NCBI GenBank assembly: GCA_016709495.1
Contig: JADJMS010000020.1
Span: 55,078 to 119,077 of the forward strand
Origin: Candidatus Dechloromonas phosphorivorans
Lineage (GTDB): Bacteria > Pseudomonadota > Gammaproteobacteria > Burkholderiales > Rhodocyclaceae
Length of the DNA stretch: 64,000 nucleotides
Direction of reading: 5' to 3'
The first letter of the stretch is position 1; the number at the start of each line of letters is the position of its first letter. A model generated the notes under the pieces. The model saw only the letters and a list, made by a program, of their open reading frames with translations, made no database searches and was not told where the DNA came from. The position numbers were made by a program, and so were the translations under genes. Of the stretch, positions 43,965-53,945 are shown in pieces.

Positions 43965-44252
43965 ATGCCTAAAGCAAAAGTCACATTTCAGGATATCGGC
44001 GTCTCGGTCACCGTACCGGCCGGCACCCGCCTCATTGAAGTCTCGGAAAAAGTCGGCGCCGGCATCACCTACGGCTGCCGCGAAGGCGAATGCTGCACCT
44101 GCCTGACCAAGATCATCTCCGGCGGCGAAAACCTCGCCCCACCGAGCATCCTCGAAGACCAGGTCCTCAAGGACAACATGGCACCGCGCGGCCATCGCCT
44201 GGCCTGCCAGGCCCAGATTCTCGGCGGCGAAATCGTCGTCAAACCCGCATAA
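43965..44252 (+). CDS. [2Fe-2S] plant-type ferredoxin
   Basis: A 95-residue ferredoxin with the plant-type ligand pattern CREGECCTCLTKI and a distal RLACQAQI cysteine. It lies 17 bp after the flavodiiron gene and could be its redox partner or serve NifB-operon functions. Confidence 0.9.
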   Translation: MPKAKVTFQDIGVSVTVPAGTRLIEVSEKVGAGITYGCREGECCTCLTKIISGGENLAPPSILEDQVLKDNMAPRGHRLACQAQILGGEIVVKPA

Positions 44253-44319
44253 GACTAAAAGCACGCCCAACCTAAACAGAGAAATTCAAATCAACCCGCT
44301 CTCCAGGAGAACTTAAAAA

Positions 44320-44682
44320 ATGGCCCTCATCACTTTCACCAGCCCCATGCACAAGGACAAGACGGTTTACGCCGTCGCCGGCAGCCACACCCAGACCATC
44401 CTGTCGCTGGCCAAGGAACATCACATCCCGATCGACTTCGGCTGCCAGGAAGGCAACTGCGGCACCTGTCTGGTCAAGGTCTCGTCGGTTGACGGCAAAC
44501 GCGCCCCGATGGGTGGCCCGCTCAACGTCCGCGAAGTCGCTGCCCTGCTCGAACTCGGCCACATCACCAAGGCCCAGATCGAACAGATGTACGTCGATGA
44601 CATCCCGCCGACCCAATGGCGTCTGGCCTGCCAGATGATCGTGCGCGACGAAGACATCCTCGTCGAGTATCCAAGCAAGTAA
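44320..44682 (+). CDS. [2Fe-2S] ferredoxin of the nif operon (FdxD-like)
   Basis: A 120-residue ferredoxin with CQEGNCGTCLVKV and QWRLACQMIVRDEDI, carrying an insertion of about 25 residues (ELGHITKAQIEQMYVDD) between ligand loops, as in FdxD/FeSII-like proteins that protect nitrogenase from oxygen. Assignment to that subgroup is tentative. It begins 67 bp after the previous ferredoxin. Confidence 0.88.
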   Translation: MALITFTSPMHKDKTVYAVAGSHTQTILSLAKEHHIPIDFGCQEGNCGTCLVKVSSVDGKRAPMGGPLNVREVAALLELGHITKAQIEQMYVDDIPPTQWRLACQMIVRDEDILVEYPSK

Positions 44683-44693
44683 GTCAGCCCAAA

Positions 44694-45266
44694 ATGAACG
44701 GTCCGGATCGCCTGCCCTACCGCGCCATGCTGCTTGCCGAACTGCTGGCAACGCCGGCGGCAGCGCGCTACGCCGACGATCCGAACCGTTCCCTGTTGGC
44801 CAGCATGATTGCCGGCCATTCTGCCGGCACTGGCTGCCTGCCGCTCCACCTCGGTTTGGGTGACGGCAACTATCAGGATCTGCTCGACGACTACTTCCCG
44901 TTCTTCGAAGCAGCTGCGCAAAATGATAAAGCTGAAGCCATTCCCGAATGGGAAGACCTTCAAAAGCTGCTGCTCGATCACCGTGCCGGCGAACGCGACT
45001 CCGAATTGTGGATCGCCGACATCATCGCCACCGCCTGCGCCGGTCGCGACCATCTCTGGCAGGATCTCGGTCTGTTAAACCGTGATGAACTCAGCCAGAT
45101 AATGTGGCTCAACTTCCCCGAACTGGCCCGCAGCAACGTGGGCGACATGAAATGGAAGAAATTTCTCTACCGCCAGTTTTGCTCGCGCGAAGGCATCTAC
45201 GTCTGCCCCGCCCCCTCCTGTGGTGAATGCAAGGACTACGCAAAATGCTTTGGGCCCGAGAACTGA
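44694..45266 (+). CDS. nifQ: Molybdenum donor NifQ
   Basis: A 190-residue protein ending in the NifQ signature CPAPSCGECKDYAKC (C-x4-C-x2-C-x5-C), which binds a Mo-Fe-S cluster for FeMo-cofactor assembly. Central family stretches include PEWEDLQKLLLDHR and WKKFLYRQFC. It starts 11 bp after the ferredoxin gene, and its end overlaps draG by 22 bp. Confidence 0.93.
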   Translation: MNGPDRLPYRAMLLAELLATPAAARYADDPNRSLLASMIAGHSAGTGCLPLHLGLGDGNYQDLLDDYFPFFEAAAQNDKAEAIPEWEDLQKLLLDHRAGERDSELWIADIIATACAGRDHLWQDLGLLNRDELSQIMWLNFPELARSNVGDMKWKKFLYRQFCSREGIYVCPAPSCGECKDYAKCFGPEN

Positions 45267-46192
45267 TTGCCCGTAACGCCCCGGTGCGCAATCGCCCCAC
45301 CCCGTCGCCGCGTGAATGTCTGCTCGACAAAGCCAAAGCCGCCTACCTCGGCCTGGCGATTGGCGATGCCCTCGGCGCCACCGTCGAATTTCTCACCCCC
45401 AACGAAATTCGCCACCAAATCGGCATTCACAGCGACATAACCGGCGGTGGCTGGCTACGCCTCAAGGCCGGCCAGGTCACCGACGACACCACAATGTCCC
45501 TCGCCTTGGGCAAATCCATCCTCACTCAAGGTAGCGTCGACGCCAAAGCTGCCGCCGAAGCCTTCGATGCCTGGATGCGCGGCAAGCCGGTCGATATCGG
45601 CAACACGGTACGCCGCAACCTGATCCAGTTCCGCAAAACCGGCAACCCGGCAGCCCCAGCCTCCGAACACGATGCCGGCAACGGCGCCGCGATGCGCCTT
45701 TTGCCGATTGCACTCGCCTGTTACGGTCAACCGCCAGAAACCACGATTTTTTCCAGCCGCGCCCAGGCCCACGTCACGCATAACAACGCGCTATCCGATG
45801 CCGCCTGCGAAACACTGATCCTGATGGTGCAAGACTTGATGAGTGGGCACGAAGCAATCGATGTTGAGCGCGAACGCGCCGCCACACTGGTGCAAACACC
45901 CGGTTTTGCCTACGACAAAAAACGCTGCGACAACCCCAGCGGCTACATTGTCGACACCATACAGGCAGTTTTCCAGTCTTTCTTTGCCACCGAAAACTTC
46001 GAGGATTGCCTGATGGAAGTCGTCAATCGTGGTGGCGATGCTGACACCACTGGCGCCATCGCCGGCATGCTGGCCGGTGCATGTTATGGCATGGACTCAA
46101 TTCCCAAACGCTGGCTCAAGGCGCTTGATGAAGCCACCAGCCAAAAATGTACTGATCAGGCTTTGGCGCTGATGACACTTGCCGGCCATTGA
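45245..46192 (+). CDS. draG: ADP-ribosyl-dinitrogenase reductase hydrolase DraG
   Basis: A 315-residue ADP-ribosylglycohydrolase: GLAIGDALGATVEFL near residue 35, TDDTTMSLALGKSIL with the dimetal DDT, and NRGGDADTTGAIAGMLAGA near residue 260, carrying the second metal site. DraG removes ADP-ribose from NifH to restore activity. AAGGA precedes the ATG at 45245. Its counterpart draT is not in the window. Last gene of the nifB operon. Confidence 0.93.
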   Translation: MLWARELIARNAPVRNRPTPSPRECLLDKAKAAYLGLAIGDALGATVEFLTPNEIRHQIGIHSDITGGGWLRLKAGQVTDDTTMSLALGKSILTQGSVDAKAAAEAFDAWMRGKPVDIGNTVRRNLIQFRKTGNPAAPASEHDAGNGAAMRLLPIALACYGQPPETTIFSSRAQAHVTHNNALSDAACETLILMVQDLMSGHEAIDVERERAATLVQTPGFAYDKKRCDNPSGYIVDTIQAVFQSFFATENFEDCLMEVVNRGGDADTTGAIAGMLAGACYGMDSIPKRWLKALDEATSQKCTDQALALMTLAGH

Positions 46193-46427
46193 TACCAGGT
46201 ACACATTCCAGATGCCCCGGAAAATGCACCGAGAATAGGCGCAAGCAGAGACATGGCGCCAGTTTGGTGCCCTTTATTACCCATTTCGCCCGATCCGCGG
46301 CCACCAGCGCAAGGCATACGTATTGCTTACTCCCCAGATAACTTTCGATTTAGAACGGAATATTTGTAACAATTAGCTGTTTTCATATCAAACTGCCGGA
46401 CTTGCAACTTTATAAGGGGATAAAAAG

Positions 46428-47725
46428 ATGACAACCGAACGCAAAGCAACACTGAACATTGATGGGCAGGCACCTGTAGATTTCGCAATCATGACGCCGA
46501 CACACGGCAATGACTGTATTGACATTCGCACCCTGGGTGCCAAAACAGGCTTGTTTACCTATGACTCCGGCTTCCTTTCCACTGCCAGTTGCAAATCAAA
46601 ATCACCTTCATTGATGGCGATGTTGGCCAGCTGCTTTATCGCGGCTACCCGATTGAACAGCTTGCAGAACAGTGCAACTTCCTCGAAGTCACCTATCTGC
46701 TGAAAAACGGCGAACTGCCGAATGCCAAGCAGAAAGCCGCTTTCGAGGCTGACATCACCCGCCACACGATGGTGCATGAGCAGCTCTCCAAATTCTTCTC
46801 CGGCTTCCGGCGCGATGCCCACCCGATGGCCGTCATGACCGGCGTCGTCGGCGCCCTGTCCGCCTTCTACCACGATGCGATGGACTTCTCCGATGCCGAA
46901 CACCGCGACACCAATTTCAAGCATCTCGTCGCCAAGATGCCGACCATCGTCGCCATGGCCTACAAATACAACGTCGGCATGCCTTTCATGCAGCCCGACA
47001 ATGAACTGGGCTACACCGCCAACTTCATGCGCATGATGTTCGGCAATCCTTGCGAAAAGTACGTACCGAACCCGGTGCTGGTGCGCGCGCTGGACATGAT
47101 CTTCACGCTGCACGCCGATCACGAACAGAATGCTTCAACGTCTACTGTTCGTCTGGCTGGTTCTTCTGGCGCCAACCCGTTTGCCTGTATCGCTGCCGGT
47201 ATTGCCTGCCTCTGGGGTCCGGCACACGGCGGTGCGAACGAAGCCTGTTTGCAGATGCTGGAAGAAATCGGCGACGTTTCACGCGTGCCGGAATTCATCG
47301 CTCGCGCCAAGGACAAGAACGATTCCTTCAAGCTGATGGGCTTCGGTCACCGTGTCTACAAGAACTTCGACCCGCGTGCCAAGCTGATGCGTGGCGTATG
47401 TAACGACGTACTGAAAGAACTCGGTCTGGAAAATGACCGTCTGTTCAAGCTGGCGATGGAACTCGAGCGCATTGCGCTGGAAGATCCGTACTTCGTCGAG
47501 AAGAAGCTCTACCCGAACGTCGACTTCTACTCCGGCATTGTGCAGAAGGCGATTGGCATTCCGACCGAGATGTTCACCTGTATCTTCGCGCTGGCCCGTA
47601 CGGTTGGCTGGATGACGCAGTGGGAAGAAATGATCTCCGATCCGGAATACAAGATCGGTCGTCCGCGTCAGCTCTACATCGGCGCCGCCAAGCGCGATGT
47701 CGTTCCGCTGGCTCAACGCGGCTAA
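46428..47725 (+). CDS. gltA: Citrate synthase (one frameshift)
   Basis: The first 53 residues (MTTERKATLNIDGQAP to FLSTASCKSK) and the remainder (ITFIDGDVGQLLYRGYPIEQ onward) are in different frames. One extra A in the AAAA run near 46598 joins them into 432 residues, the normal gltA length. Catalytic histidines and Asp lie in GFGHRVYKNFDPRAK and the later VDFYSGIV region. Since this enzyme is needed for the TCA cycle, the break is most likely a sequence error. AAGGGG precedes the ATG. Confidence 0.93.
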
Positions 47726-47737
47726 GGCAATCTGTTA

Positions 47738-47777
47738 CGGTCAACCGGGAAAAACAGCTGTTTTTTTCGGTTGACCG
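47738..47777 (+). terminator. Stem-loop terminator after gltA
   Basis: A long imperfect hairpin: CGGTCAACCG pairs with CGGTTGACCG around an AAAAACAGCTGTTTTT inner stem. It lies 13 bp after the gltA stop. The outer arm contains the TGTTACGGTCAAC motif. Confidence 0.6.
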
Positions 47778-47795
47778 CCAGCAGACGGTGCAAAC

Positions 47796-48317
47796 TCAGT
47801 CAAGAATTTCCGGGTGCTTCTGCAAGAACTCAACCCGCTTGCTTCGATTGATGACGTCACCTGAAATGTAGGTGTAGCCTTTCTGCTGCCATTTGGCGAG
47901 ATCGGTCATAGCTGCAGGTACAACGGTGACCAGATCATAAAAATCACCTGGCTTGTAACCCCGGAAATTGGCGGCATTTCGGCAAACGCGGAAGCTCACT
48001 CCCAGATCGCCCAGCGCCTTGAGGCGGTCATAGATATCCGGATAGGCCGCACGATTCAGCCGCGACAACATGTGCAGCTCATTCCCGTGGGCAACCATCA
48101 CAATATGTGAGCCCTTGAGCGTCCCAAACTCCTTCAATCCATTCAGATGGTTGTTCAGGTAACCAAGTGCCTGATACAAATCTTCGGGTTTTTCCAGGTT
48201 GAACTGGTAAACCGCTTTTTGCACGCCCAATGGTGAGTCATCAAATTTCGACATATCCTCCGGGCCGGCCCATGCCACACCGGCGCATAACAACAAACTG
48301 CATAACAATTTTTTCAT
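47796..48317 (-). CDS. Exported DsrE-like protein
   Basis: A 173-residue protein with an N-terminal signal peptide (MKKLLCSLLLCAGVAWAG). The mature part has the DsrE/DsrF pattern: VQKAVYQFNLEKPEDLYQAL, SHIVMVAHGNELHML and a late VCRNAANF cysteine, GDFYDLVTVVPAAM. It is probably periplasmic. Sulfur-relay relatives carry the cysteine, but a specific function cannot be named. Confidence 0.75.
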   Translation of the reverse strand: MKKLLCSLLLCAGVAWAGPEDMSKFDDSPLGVQKAVYQFNLEKPEDLYQALGYLNNHLNGLKEFGTLKGSHIVMVAHGNELHMLSRLNRAAYPDIYDRLKALGDLGVSFRVCRNAANFRGYKPGDFYDLVTVVPAAMTDLAKWQQKGYTYISGDVINRSKRVEFLQKHPEILD

Positions 48318-48349
48318 CGCGTTACTCCCGCAAAAAAGTCCAGAGCAAA

Positions 48350-49153
48350 TTAAACCTGACTTAACAGTTCCATTTTCTTGTTGCTGAATTCCTGCTCGGT
48401 CAGAATGCCCTTTTGAAACAAATCAGCCAGGCGTTCGATCTTGGCAAAGACATCGCCATCTTGCGCGCTTGGGGCCTGCCAGGCTGGCGCCTCATTGAAC
48501 TGCTGGGCCGGTGCGATGAAATTCTGCTGAACGGGTTGCTGCTGGTAGCCGCTACCGCTGATCACCGGCAGGCTGCTGACGTTGATCGTTCCGTACTGGC
48601 TGCTGAAGGTCATCGAGTCGTTGCCGCCCTGCTGCTGCGAAACGCCACCGATCTGGTTGTCGAGGGTGTCGTAGACGGTGACATGCCCGCCAATATCGAC
48701 GACCAGACGACGCGAGCCGGGGAAGACGGCGTAGCGCACGTTGTTCTGGCCTCCGGTTGAGGAAGGCGAACCCAGATCGCTCGGCCACCACTGGCCGGCA
48801 GCGGCGGCTGAAACAAACAGGCTGACGCCCTGCCCGTTGTTGGCTGACTGAAATTGCGACTGGCTGACCGGCGGCTGAAAGTAGGCCGGCTGATTCATCA
48901 ACTGGTTGGATATTTCGCCGCACAGCCCGTCCACTTTGGCCTTCAGCCCATAGTTGAACATGTCGCCGACCATGGTCATCCCGCCCTGCATCCATTGGCC
49001 GGAGCCACCCAGTTCCGGGTGGCTGAATTGCGCCATCGTGCCGTTGCCGTTCATCACCGCGTAAAGCATGGTGATTGCCGCATCGGTGCTGATGCCATAA
49101 CGCTGTGCCAAATCCTGAACAAACTGCTGTCCCTGTGCTGATAACTGTTGCAT
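48350..49153 (-). CDS. SHOCT-domain protein
   Basis: A 267-residue protein. The C-terminal 33 residues (DVFAKIERLADLFQKGILTE, then EEFSNKK-like QEFSNKKMEL) match the SHOCT domain. A Gln/Ser-rich low-complexity linker precedes it. The N terminus (QGQQFVQDLAQRYGISTDAA) is helical, and the middle part is beta-rich. Function unknown. Confidence 0.8.
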   Translation of the reverse strand: MQQLSAQGQQFVQDLAQRYGISTDAAITMLYAVMNGNGTMAQFSHPELGGSGQWMQGGMTMVGDMFNYGLKAKVDGLCGEISNQLMNQPAYFQPPVSQSQFQSANNGQGVSLFVSAAAAGQWWPSDLGSPSSTGGQNNVRYAVFPGSRRLVVDIGGHVTVYDTLDNQIGGVSQQQGGNDSMTFSSQYGTINVSSLPVISGSGYQQQPVQQNFIAPAQQFNEAPAWQAPSAQDGDVFAKIERLADLFQKGILTEQEFSNKKMELLSQV

Positions 49154-49444
49154 GAACTACTCCGGGCCAATGCCGATATAAAACCATTAAGCGAAATGCA
49201 CAGGGCTTTGAATGCCCTATCATGGGCTGAACCTTCGTTGGCCGCCCCGACAAGGTGCGGTGTTTTGAAGGCCAAGCCTGATTAACTTGCCGTAAGTCTA
49301 CTTTAGAAGGACGTAATCGCGTATTACAGACAGTAAAGCAAGGCACATACCAAACACTAGCCAGCGTGCGGCACGTCTATTGCTAAAGATTCCAGATAGC
49401 TGTCCTATAGACCGCACCCACCTTCATCACCGGAACATCCGTCA

Positions 49445-52400
49445 ATGCACAAGATTAAAAGCCTGCTCGTCGCCAACCGCAGCGAAATCGCCATTCGCGT
49501 ATTCCGTGCCGCCTCTGCGCTGGGCATCCGCACTGTCGGCATCTTTTCCAACGAAGACCGCTTTGCCCTGCATCGCTTCAAGGCCGACGAATCCTATCTG
49601 GTTGGTGCCGGCAAGAAGCCGATCCAGGCCTATCTGGATATCGACGACATCATCCGCATTGCCAAGGAAGCCAATGTCGATGCGATCCACCCCGGCTATG
49701 GCTTCCTCTCCGAAAACCCGGATTTTGCCGATGCCTGCGCCAAAGCCGGCATCGCCTTCATCGGCCCCAAGGGCGATGTCATGCGCCTGCTCGGCAACAA
49801 GGTGGCGGCGCGCCAAGTGGCCATCGCCGCTGGCGTACCGGTGGTGCCGGCGACCAGCGCCCTGCCCGACGACATCGCCGGCGCCAAACGCATGGCGGCG
49901 GAAGTCGGCTATCCGCTGATGCTCAAAGCCAGCTGGGGTGGCGGCGGGCGCGGCATGCGGGTGATTGAAACAGAAGCTGATCTGGCGCCGATGATGGAAC
50001 TGGCCAAGCGCGAAGCACTGGCCGCCTTTGGCAACGATGAGGTCTATCTCGAAAAACTGATCCGTCGCGCCCGCCACGTTGAAGTGCAAATCCTCGGCGA
50101 CCAGCATGGCAACCTGGTACACCTTTTCGAACGCGACTGCTCGGTACAGCGGCGCAACCAGAAAGTTGTTGAACGCGCACCAGCCCCCTACATGGACGAA
50201 GCGACCCGCCAGGAACTGTGCGCCTCGGCGCTGCGTCTGGCCCACGCCGCCAACTACAGCCATGCCGGTACCGTCGAGTACTTGTATGACGTCGATAGCG
50301 CCAAGTATTACTTTATTGAAGTCAATCCGCGCATTCAGGTCGAACATACGGTCACCGAGCAAGTCACCGGGGTCGACATCGTCAAGGCGCAGATTCGCGT
50401 TACCGAAGGGGTCAGGGTCGGCGATCCGGATGCCTTCATTCCGCAGCAGAAGGACATCACACTGCGCGGCCACGCCCTGCAATGCCGCGTCACAACCGAA
50501 GACCCGGAAAACAATTTCACGCCGGATTACGGCAAGATCGCCGTCTATCGCAGCGCCGCCGGTTTCGGCATCCGCCTTGATGCGGGCACCGCCTACGCTG
50601 GCGCCGTCATCACCCCCTACTACGATTCGCTGCTGGTCAAGGTAACCGCCTGGGGCCATACCCCGGACGAAGCGGCAGCACGCATGGATAGAGCATTGCG
50701 CGAATTCCGCGTGCGCGGCCTGGCGACCAATCTGCAATTTCTCGAAAACGTCATCGCCCACCCGCTATTCCGCTCCGGCGAATGCACGACGCGCTTCATT
50801 GACACCACCCCCGAGCTTTTCCATTTCCAGAAACGCCGCGACCGCGCCACCCGTTTGATCCGCTTCCTTGGCGAAGTGACGGTCAACGGCAATCCCGAGA
50901 TGAAAGGGCGCGTCCTGCCCAAGCTGCCGCTGGCCCAGCCGATCAAACCGGCCTGCGATCTCACTGCGCCAATTCCCCCCGGCACCCGTGACCGGCTAAA
51001 GGAGCTTGGCGCCAGCCAATTTTCGCAGTGGATGAAGGATCAGCCGCAAGTCCTGCTCACCGACACAACCATGCGCGACGCCCACCAGTCATTGTTCGCG
51101 ACCCGCATGCGGACGCGCGACATGACCGAAATTGCACCGCACTACGCACGCCTGCTGCCACAACTTTTCTCGCTCGAATGCTGGGGCGGCGCCACCTTTG
51201 ACGTGGCGCTGCGTTTCATCAAGGAAGACCCGTGGGAGCGCTTGGCCCGCCTGCGCGAAGCGACGCCGAACATCCTCTTCCAGATGCTGTTGCGCGCCTC
51301 CAATGCGGTGGGCTACACCAATTATTCCGACAACGTCGTGCGCTACTTTGTGCAACAGGCGGCGAAAAACGGCGTCGATGTCTTCCGCGTGTTTGATTCC
51401 CTGAACTGGGTCGACAATATGCGCGTCGCCATGGATGCAGTGATCGAAAGCGGCGCCTTGTGCGAAGGTGCGCTGTGCTACACCGGCGACCTCTTCGACA
51501 GCAAACGCAGCAAATACGACCTCAAGTATTACGTCAACCTCGCCAAGCAGCTGGAAAAAGCCGGCGCCCACATCATCGGCATCAAGGACATGGCCGGCGT
51601 CTGCAAGCCGCGCGCGGCGCATGAACTGGTGCGCGTACTGAAACAGGAAGTCGGCCTCCCCCTTCACTTCCATACCCACGACACCAGCGGCATTTCCGCC
51701 GCTTCGGTACTGGCCGCCATCGATGCCGGCTGCGATGCCGTCGATGGCGCCCTCGACGCCATGAGCGGCCTGACCTCGCAACCCAATCTCGGCTCGATTG
51801 CCGCCGCCCTCAGTGGATCGGCGCGTGACCCCGGCCTTGATCTGGCCGCCATGCAGTCGCTTTCGCATTACTGGGAAGGCGTGCGCCGGGGATATGTTCC
51901 GTTTGAAGCCGACATGCGCGCCGGCACCTCCGACGTCTACAACCACGAAATGCCCGGCGGCCAATACACCAACCTGCGCGAACAAGGCCGCGCCATCGGT
52001 CTCGAACACCGCTGGCCCGAAGTTTCAAAAGCTTATGCCGACGTCAACGCGCTCTTCGGCGACATCGTCAAGGTAACGCCAACCTCGAAAGTGGTCGGCG
52101 ACATGGCGCTGTTCATGGTCGCCAATGATCTGAAGCCGCAGGATGTCAGCGACCCGGCCCGCGAAATTGCCTTTCCGGAATCCGTCATTTCCCTGTTCAA
52201 GGGCGAGCTGGGCTTCCCACCCGATGGTTTCCCCAAGGCCTTGGAACACAAGGTGCTGCGCGGCGAACAGCCGATGCAGGGGCGCGCCGGCGACCATCTG
52301 CCGCCGGTCGATCTGGCCGCCAAACGCCTCGAGGCCGAGCACCTGATCGGGCGCAAGGTCAGCGACACCGACCTCGCCTCCTACCTGATGTATCCCAAAG

Positions 52401-52894
52401 TCTTCAAGGACTACGCCGAGCACCGCCGCGAATACAGCGATGTCTCCCTGCTGCCGACTTCAGCCTTCTTTTACGGGCTGCTCGATCGTGAAGAAATCGC
52501 CGTCGATATCGACAAAGGCAAGGCGCTGATCGTGCGCCAGACCGGGCGCTCCGACACCGTCGACGAAGAAGGCCGGATCAAGGTGTTTTTCGAAATCAAT
52601 GGTCAGCCACGTACTGTGCGCGTACCCAAGGCCGGCCTGGCCGGCAGCATTCGCAGCAAGCCGAAGGCCGAGGAAGGTAACTTGAAACACGTTGGCGCCC
52701 CCATGCCCGGCATGGTCGTCACCATTGCCGTCAAAACCGGGCAGAAGGTCAGCAAGGGCGACCCGTTGCTCTCCATTGAAGCGATGAAAATGGAAACAAT
52801 GCTGATCGCCGATCATGATGCAACGGTACATGCCGTGCATGTCCGCTCGGGTGAAACCATCAACGCCAAGGATTTGTTGATCGAACTGGCATGA
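49445..52894 (+). CDS. pyc: Pyruvate carboxylase
   Basis: A 1,149-residue single-chain enzyme making oxaloacetate from pyruvate and bicarbonate. Biotin carboxylase domain (1-450: SWGGGGRGMRVIE ATP loop, EVNPRIQVEHTVTE), carboxyltransferase domain (about 530-800: TTMRDAHQSLFATR, ECWGGATFDVALRF), and a C-terminal biotinyl domain with SIEAMKMETM, lysine near residue 1118. Uninterrupted. It overlaps the next gene by 4 bp. Confidence 0.96.
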   Translation: MHKIKSLLVANRSEIAIRVFRAASALGIRTVGIFSNEDRFALHRFKADESYLVGAGKKPIQAYLDIDDIIRIAKEANVDAIHPGYGFLSENPDFADACAKAGIAFIGPKGDVMRLLGNKVAARQVAIAAGVPVVPATSALPDDIAGAKRMAAEVGYPLMLKASWGGGGRGMRVIETEADLAPMMELAKREALAAFGNDEVYLEKLIRRARHVEVQILGDQHGNLVHLFERDCSVQRRNQKVVERAPAPYMDEATRQELCASALRLAHAANYSHAGTVEYLYDVDSAKYYFIEVNPRIQVEHTVTEQVTGVDIVKAQIRVTEGVRVGDPDAFIPQQKDITLRGHALQCRVTTEDPENNFTPDYGKIAVYRSAAGFGIRLDAGTAYAGAVITPYYDSLLVKVTAWGHTPDEAAARMDRALREFRVRGLATNLQFLENVIAHPLFRSGECTTRFIDTTPELFHFQKRRDRATRLIRFLGEVTVNGNPEMKGRVLPKLPLAQPIKPACDLTAPIPPGTRDRLKELGASQFSQWMKDQPQVLLTDTTMRDAHQSLFATRMRTRDMTEIAPHYARLLPQLFSLECWGGATFDVALRFIKEDPWERLARLREATPNILFQMLLRASNAVGYTNYSDNVVRYFVQQAAKNGVDVFRVFDSLNWVDNMRVAMDAVIESGALCEGALCYTGDLFDSKRSKYDLKYYVNLAKQLEKAGAHIIGIKDMAGVCKPRAAHELVRVLKQEVGLPLHFHTHDTSGISAASVLAAIDAGCDAVDGALDAMSGLTSQPNLGSIAAALSGSARDPGLDLAAMQSLSHYWEGVRRGYVPFEADMRAGTSDVYNHEMPGGQYTNLREQGRAIGLEHRWPEVSKAYADVNALFGDIVKVTPTSKVVGDMALFMVANDLKPQDVSDPAREIAFPESVISLFKGELGFPPDGFPKALEHKVLRGEQPMQGRAGDHLPPVDLAAKRLEAEHLIGRKVSDTDLASYLMYPKVFKDYAEHRREYSDVSLLPTSAFFYGLLDREEIAVDIDKGKALIVRQTGRSDTVDEEGRIKVFFEINGQPRTVRVPKAGLAGSIRSKPKAEEGNLKHVGAPMPGMVVTIAVKTGQKVSKGDPLLSIEAMKMETMLIADHDATVHAVHVRSGETINAKDLLIELA

Positions 52895-53238
52895 GTAGCG
52901 AGCAACTCCGTTTTTTCCGCCGCCACATCCCTGCTTTTGAGTGCACACCGGGATGCCACGACTGTTGCGGGCCGGTCACCGCCTCCAGCGAGGAAATGGC
53001 CCGTCTGCCGGTGAAAAGCCGGAAGGCACACGCGCTGGCTTTAGCCGAACTGAGTTGCCCGCATCTCGGCGCATACGGCTGCCAGGTCTATCTCGAACGG
53101 CCCCTGATTTGCCGCCTGTTTGGCACAACGCCACGGCTGCCTTGCCCGAATGGGAAAGGCCCCGAGGTGATGGTCGACAAGCAGATTGAGCAGCGAATAT
53201 TTCAGTATTTCGCTGAGACCAGGCAGGTTTTGCTGTAA
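52891..53238 (+). CDS. YkgJ-family cysteine-cluster protein
   Basis: A 115-residue protein with the CxxxCxDCC-like pattern TPGCHDCCGPV near residue 19 and further cysteines in LSCPHLGAYGCQVYLERPLICRLFG (given in part: GCQVYLERPLICRLFG), the zinc/iron-chelating YkgJ domain. It overlaps the pyruvate carboxylase stop codon. Function unknown. Confidence 0.85.
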   Translation: MSSEQLRFFRRHIPAFECTPGCHDCCGPVTASSEEMARLPVKSRKAHALALAELSCPHLGAYGCQVYLERPLICRLFGTTPRLPCPNGKGPEVMVDKQIEQRIFQYFAETRQVLL

Positions 53239-53300
53239 GCGCTGGATCATCTTGTTTTAATTATTGTGGCTTTAACTGAGTATCTAAAACCCCTCCCCAG

Positions 53301-53322
53301 CCCTCCCCTTGTCAGGGGAGGG
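53301..53322. repeat. GC-rich palindromic intergenic repeat
   Basis: CCCTCCCCT-TGTC-AGGGGAGGG forms a 9-bp perfect stem. A related but less perfect CTCCTCCC...GGGGAG pair lies 27 bp further right. Such palindromes are common intergenic elements. Confidence 0.7.
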
Positions 53323-53382
53323 AGTAGGATTTCGCTTATTTGGGTTGCTCCTCCCGTTCAAGGGGAGTAACCGTGTTCAAGG

Positions 53383-53599
53383 TCAAGCAGGTTTACAGCG
53401 GACCGCTAAAACGGTAGCCAGTCGCGTTTCCAGCCCGCCGGTCTCACCATTTCGATCAGGGTCGGCGCCACGACAGCGAAGCGTTGGCCCAGTCCAGTGA
53501 TGCCGCCATCACCATTGACAACATGCAGGTGCTCGCTGGCAGGCTCAAGCCAGACATCCAAAGTATGCTTGGCTATTTGACACCCACAAAGGATTCCAT
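53383..53599 (-). pseudogene. IS110-family transposase N-terminal remnant
   Basis: Starting at the ATG at 53599, the frames together read MESFVGV, then IAKHTLDVWLEPASEHLHV, GITGLGQRFAVVAPTLI and ETGGLETRLATVLAV, the N-terminal RuvC-like region of IS110 transposases (usual GVDIAKhtLDV...EaTGGLE). At least two frame breaks occur and the sequence stops after about 70 residues, so the rest of the element is gone. A hairpin repeat lies just beyond. Confidence 0.7.
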
Positions 53600-53945
53600 T
53601 CGATTCGCATCCATCCAGGTAAAAATGCGGGCTTACTAGCCTAGGCAACCGTTCGGGTTCTTCATGAGTAATCGGTGCGACGCTCTTGGTTCCCCTAAGG
53701 GCTTGGTGTCCCCAGGTCGTGACAAGCTGCCGCACCGAAACCGAAAACCAGTTTGTGGATTTGTGGAAAATTTGCTGGCATAAATCCGCCAGAGAACCGG
53801 GGCGCTTGGCTTGGGAAAGTCGCAATCCCCGTGACTTTCCCAACTTGCCCACCTTACCCACAAGTTCCACAGCCCATATCATTATTTTTTCACTTTTCTT
53901 GAAAACAGAAAATACAAGGTTGGGATGGGTTGCCTTTGAATTTCC
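53600..53945. other. Intergenic stretch right of IS110 remnant
   Basis: No convincing gene, RNA or repeat was found in these 346 bases. It separates the IS110 remnant from the end of the J-domain operon. Confidence 0.5.

Noticed and set aside
49442..50761. Open frame of 439 codons opposite pyruvate carboxylase
   Set aside because: Antisense artefact of high GC; the plus strand encodes the biotin carboxylase domain.
53406..53882. Open frame of 158 codons on the minus strand as an intact gene
   Set aside because: Only the last part resembles a protein family (IS110), and it needs frame changes; the upstream half has no coding character.
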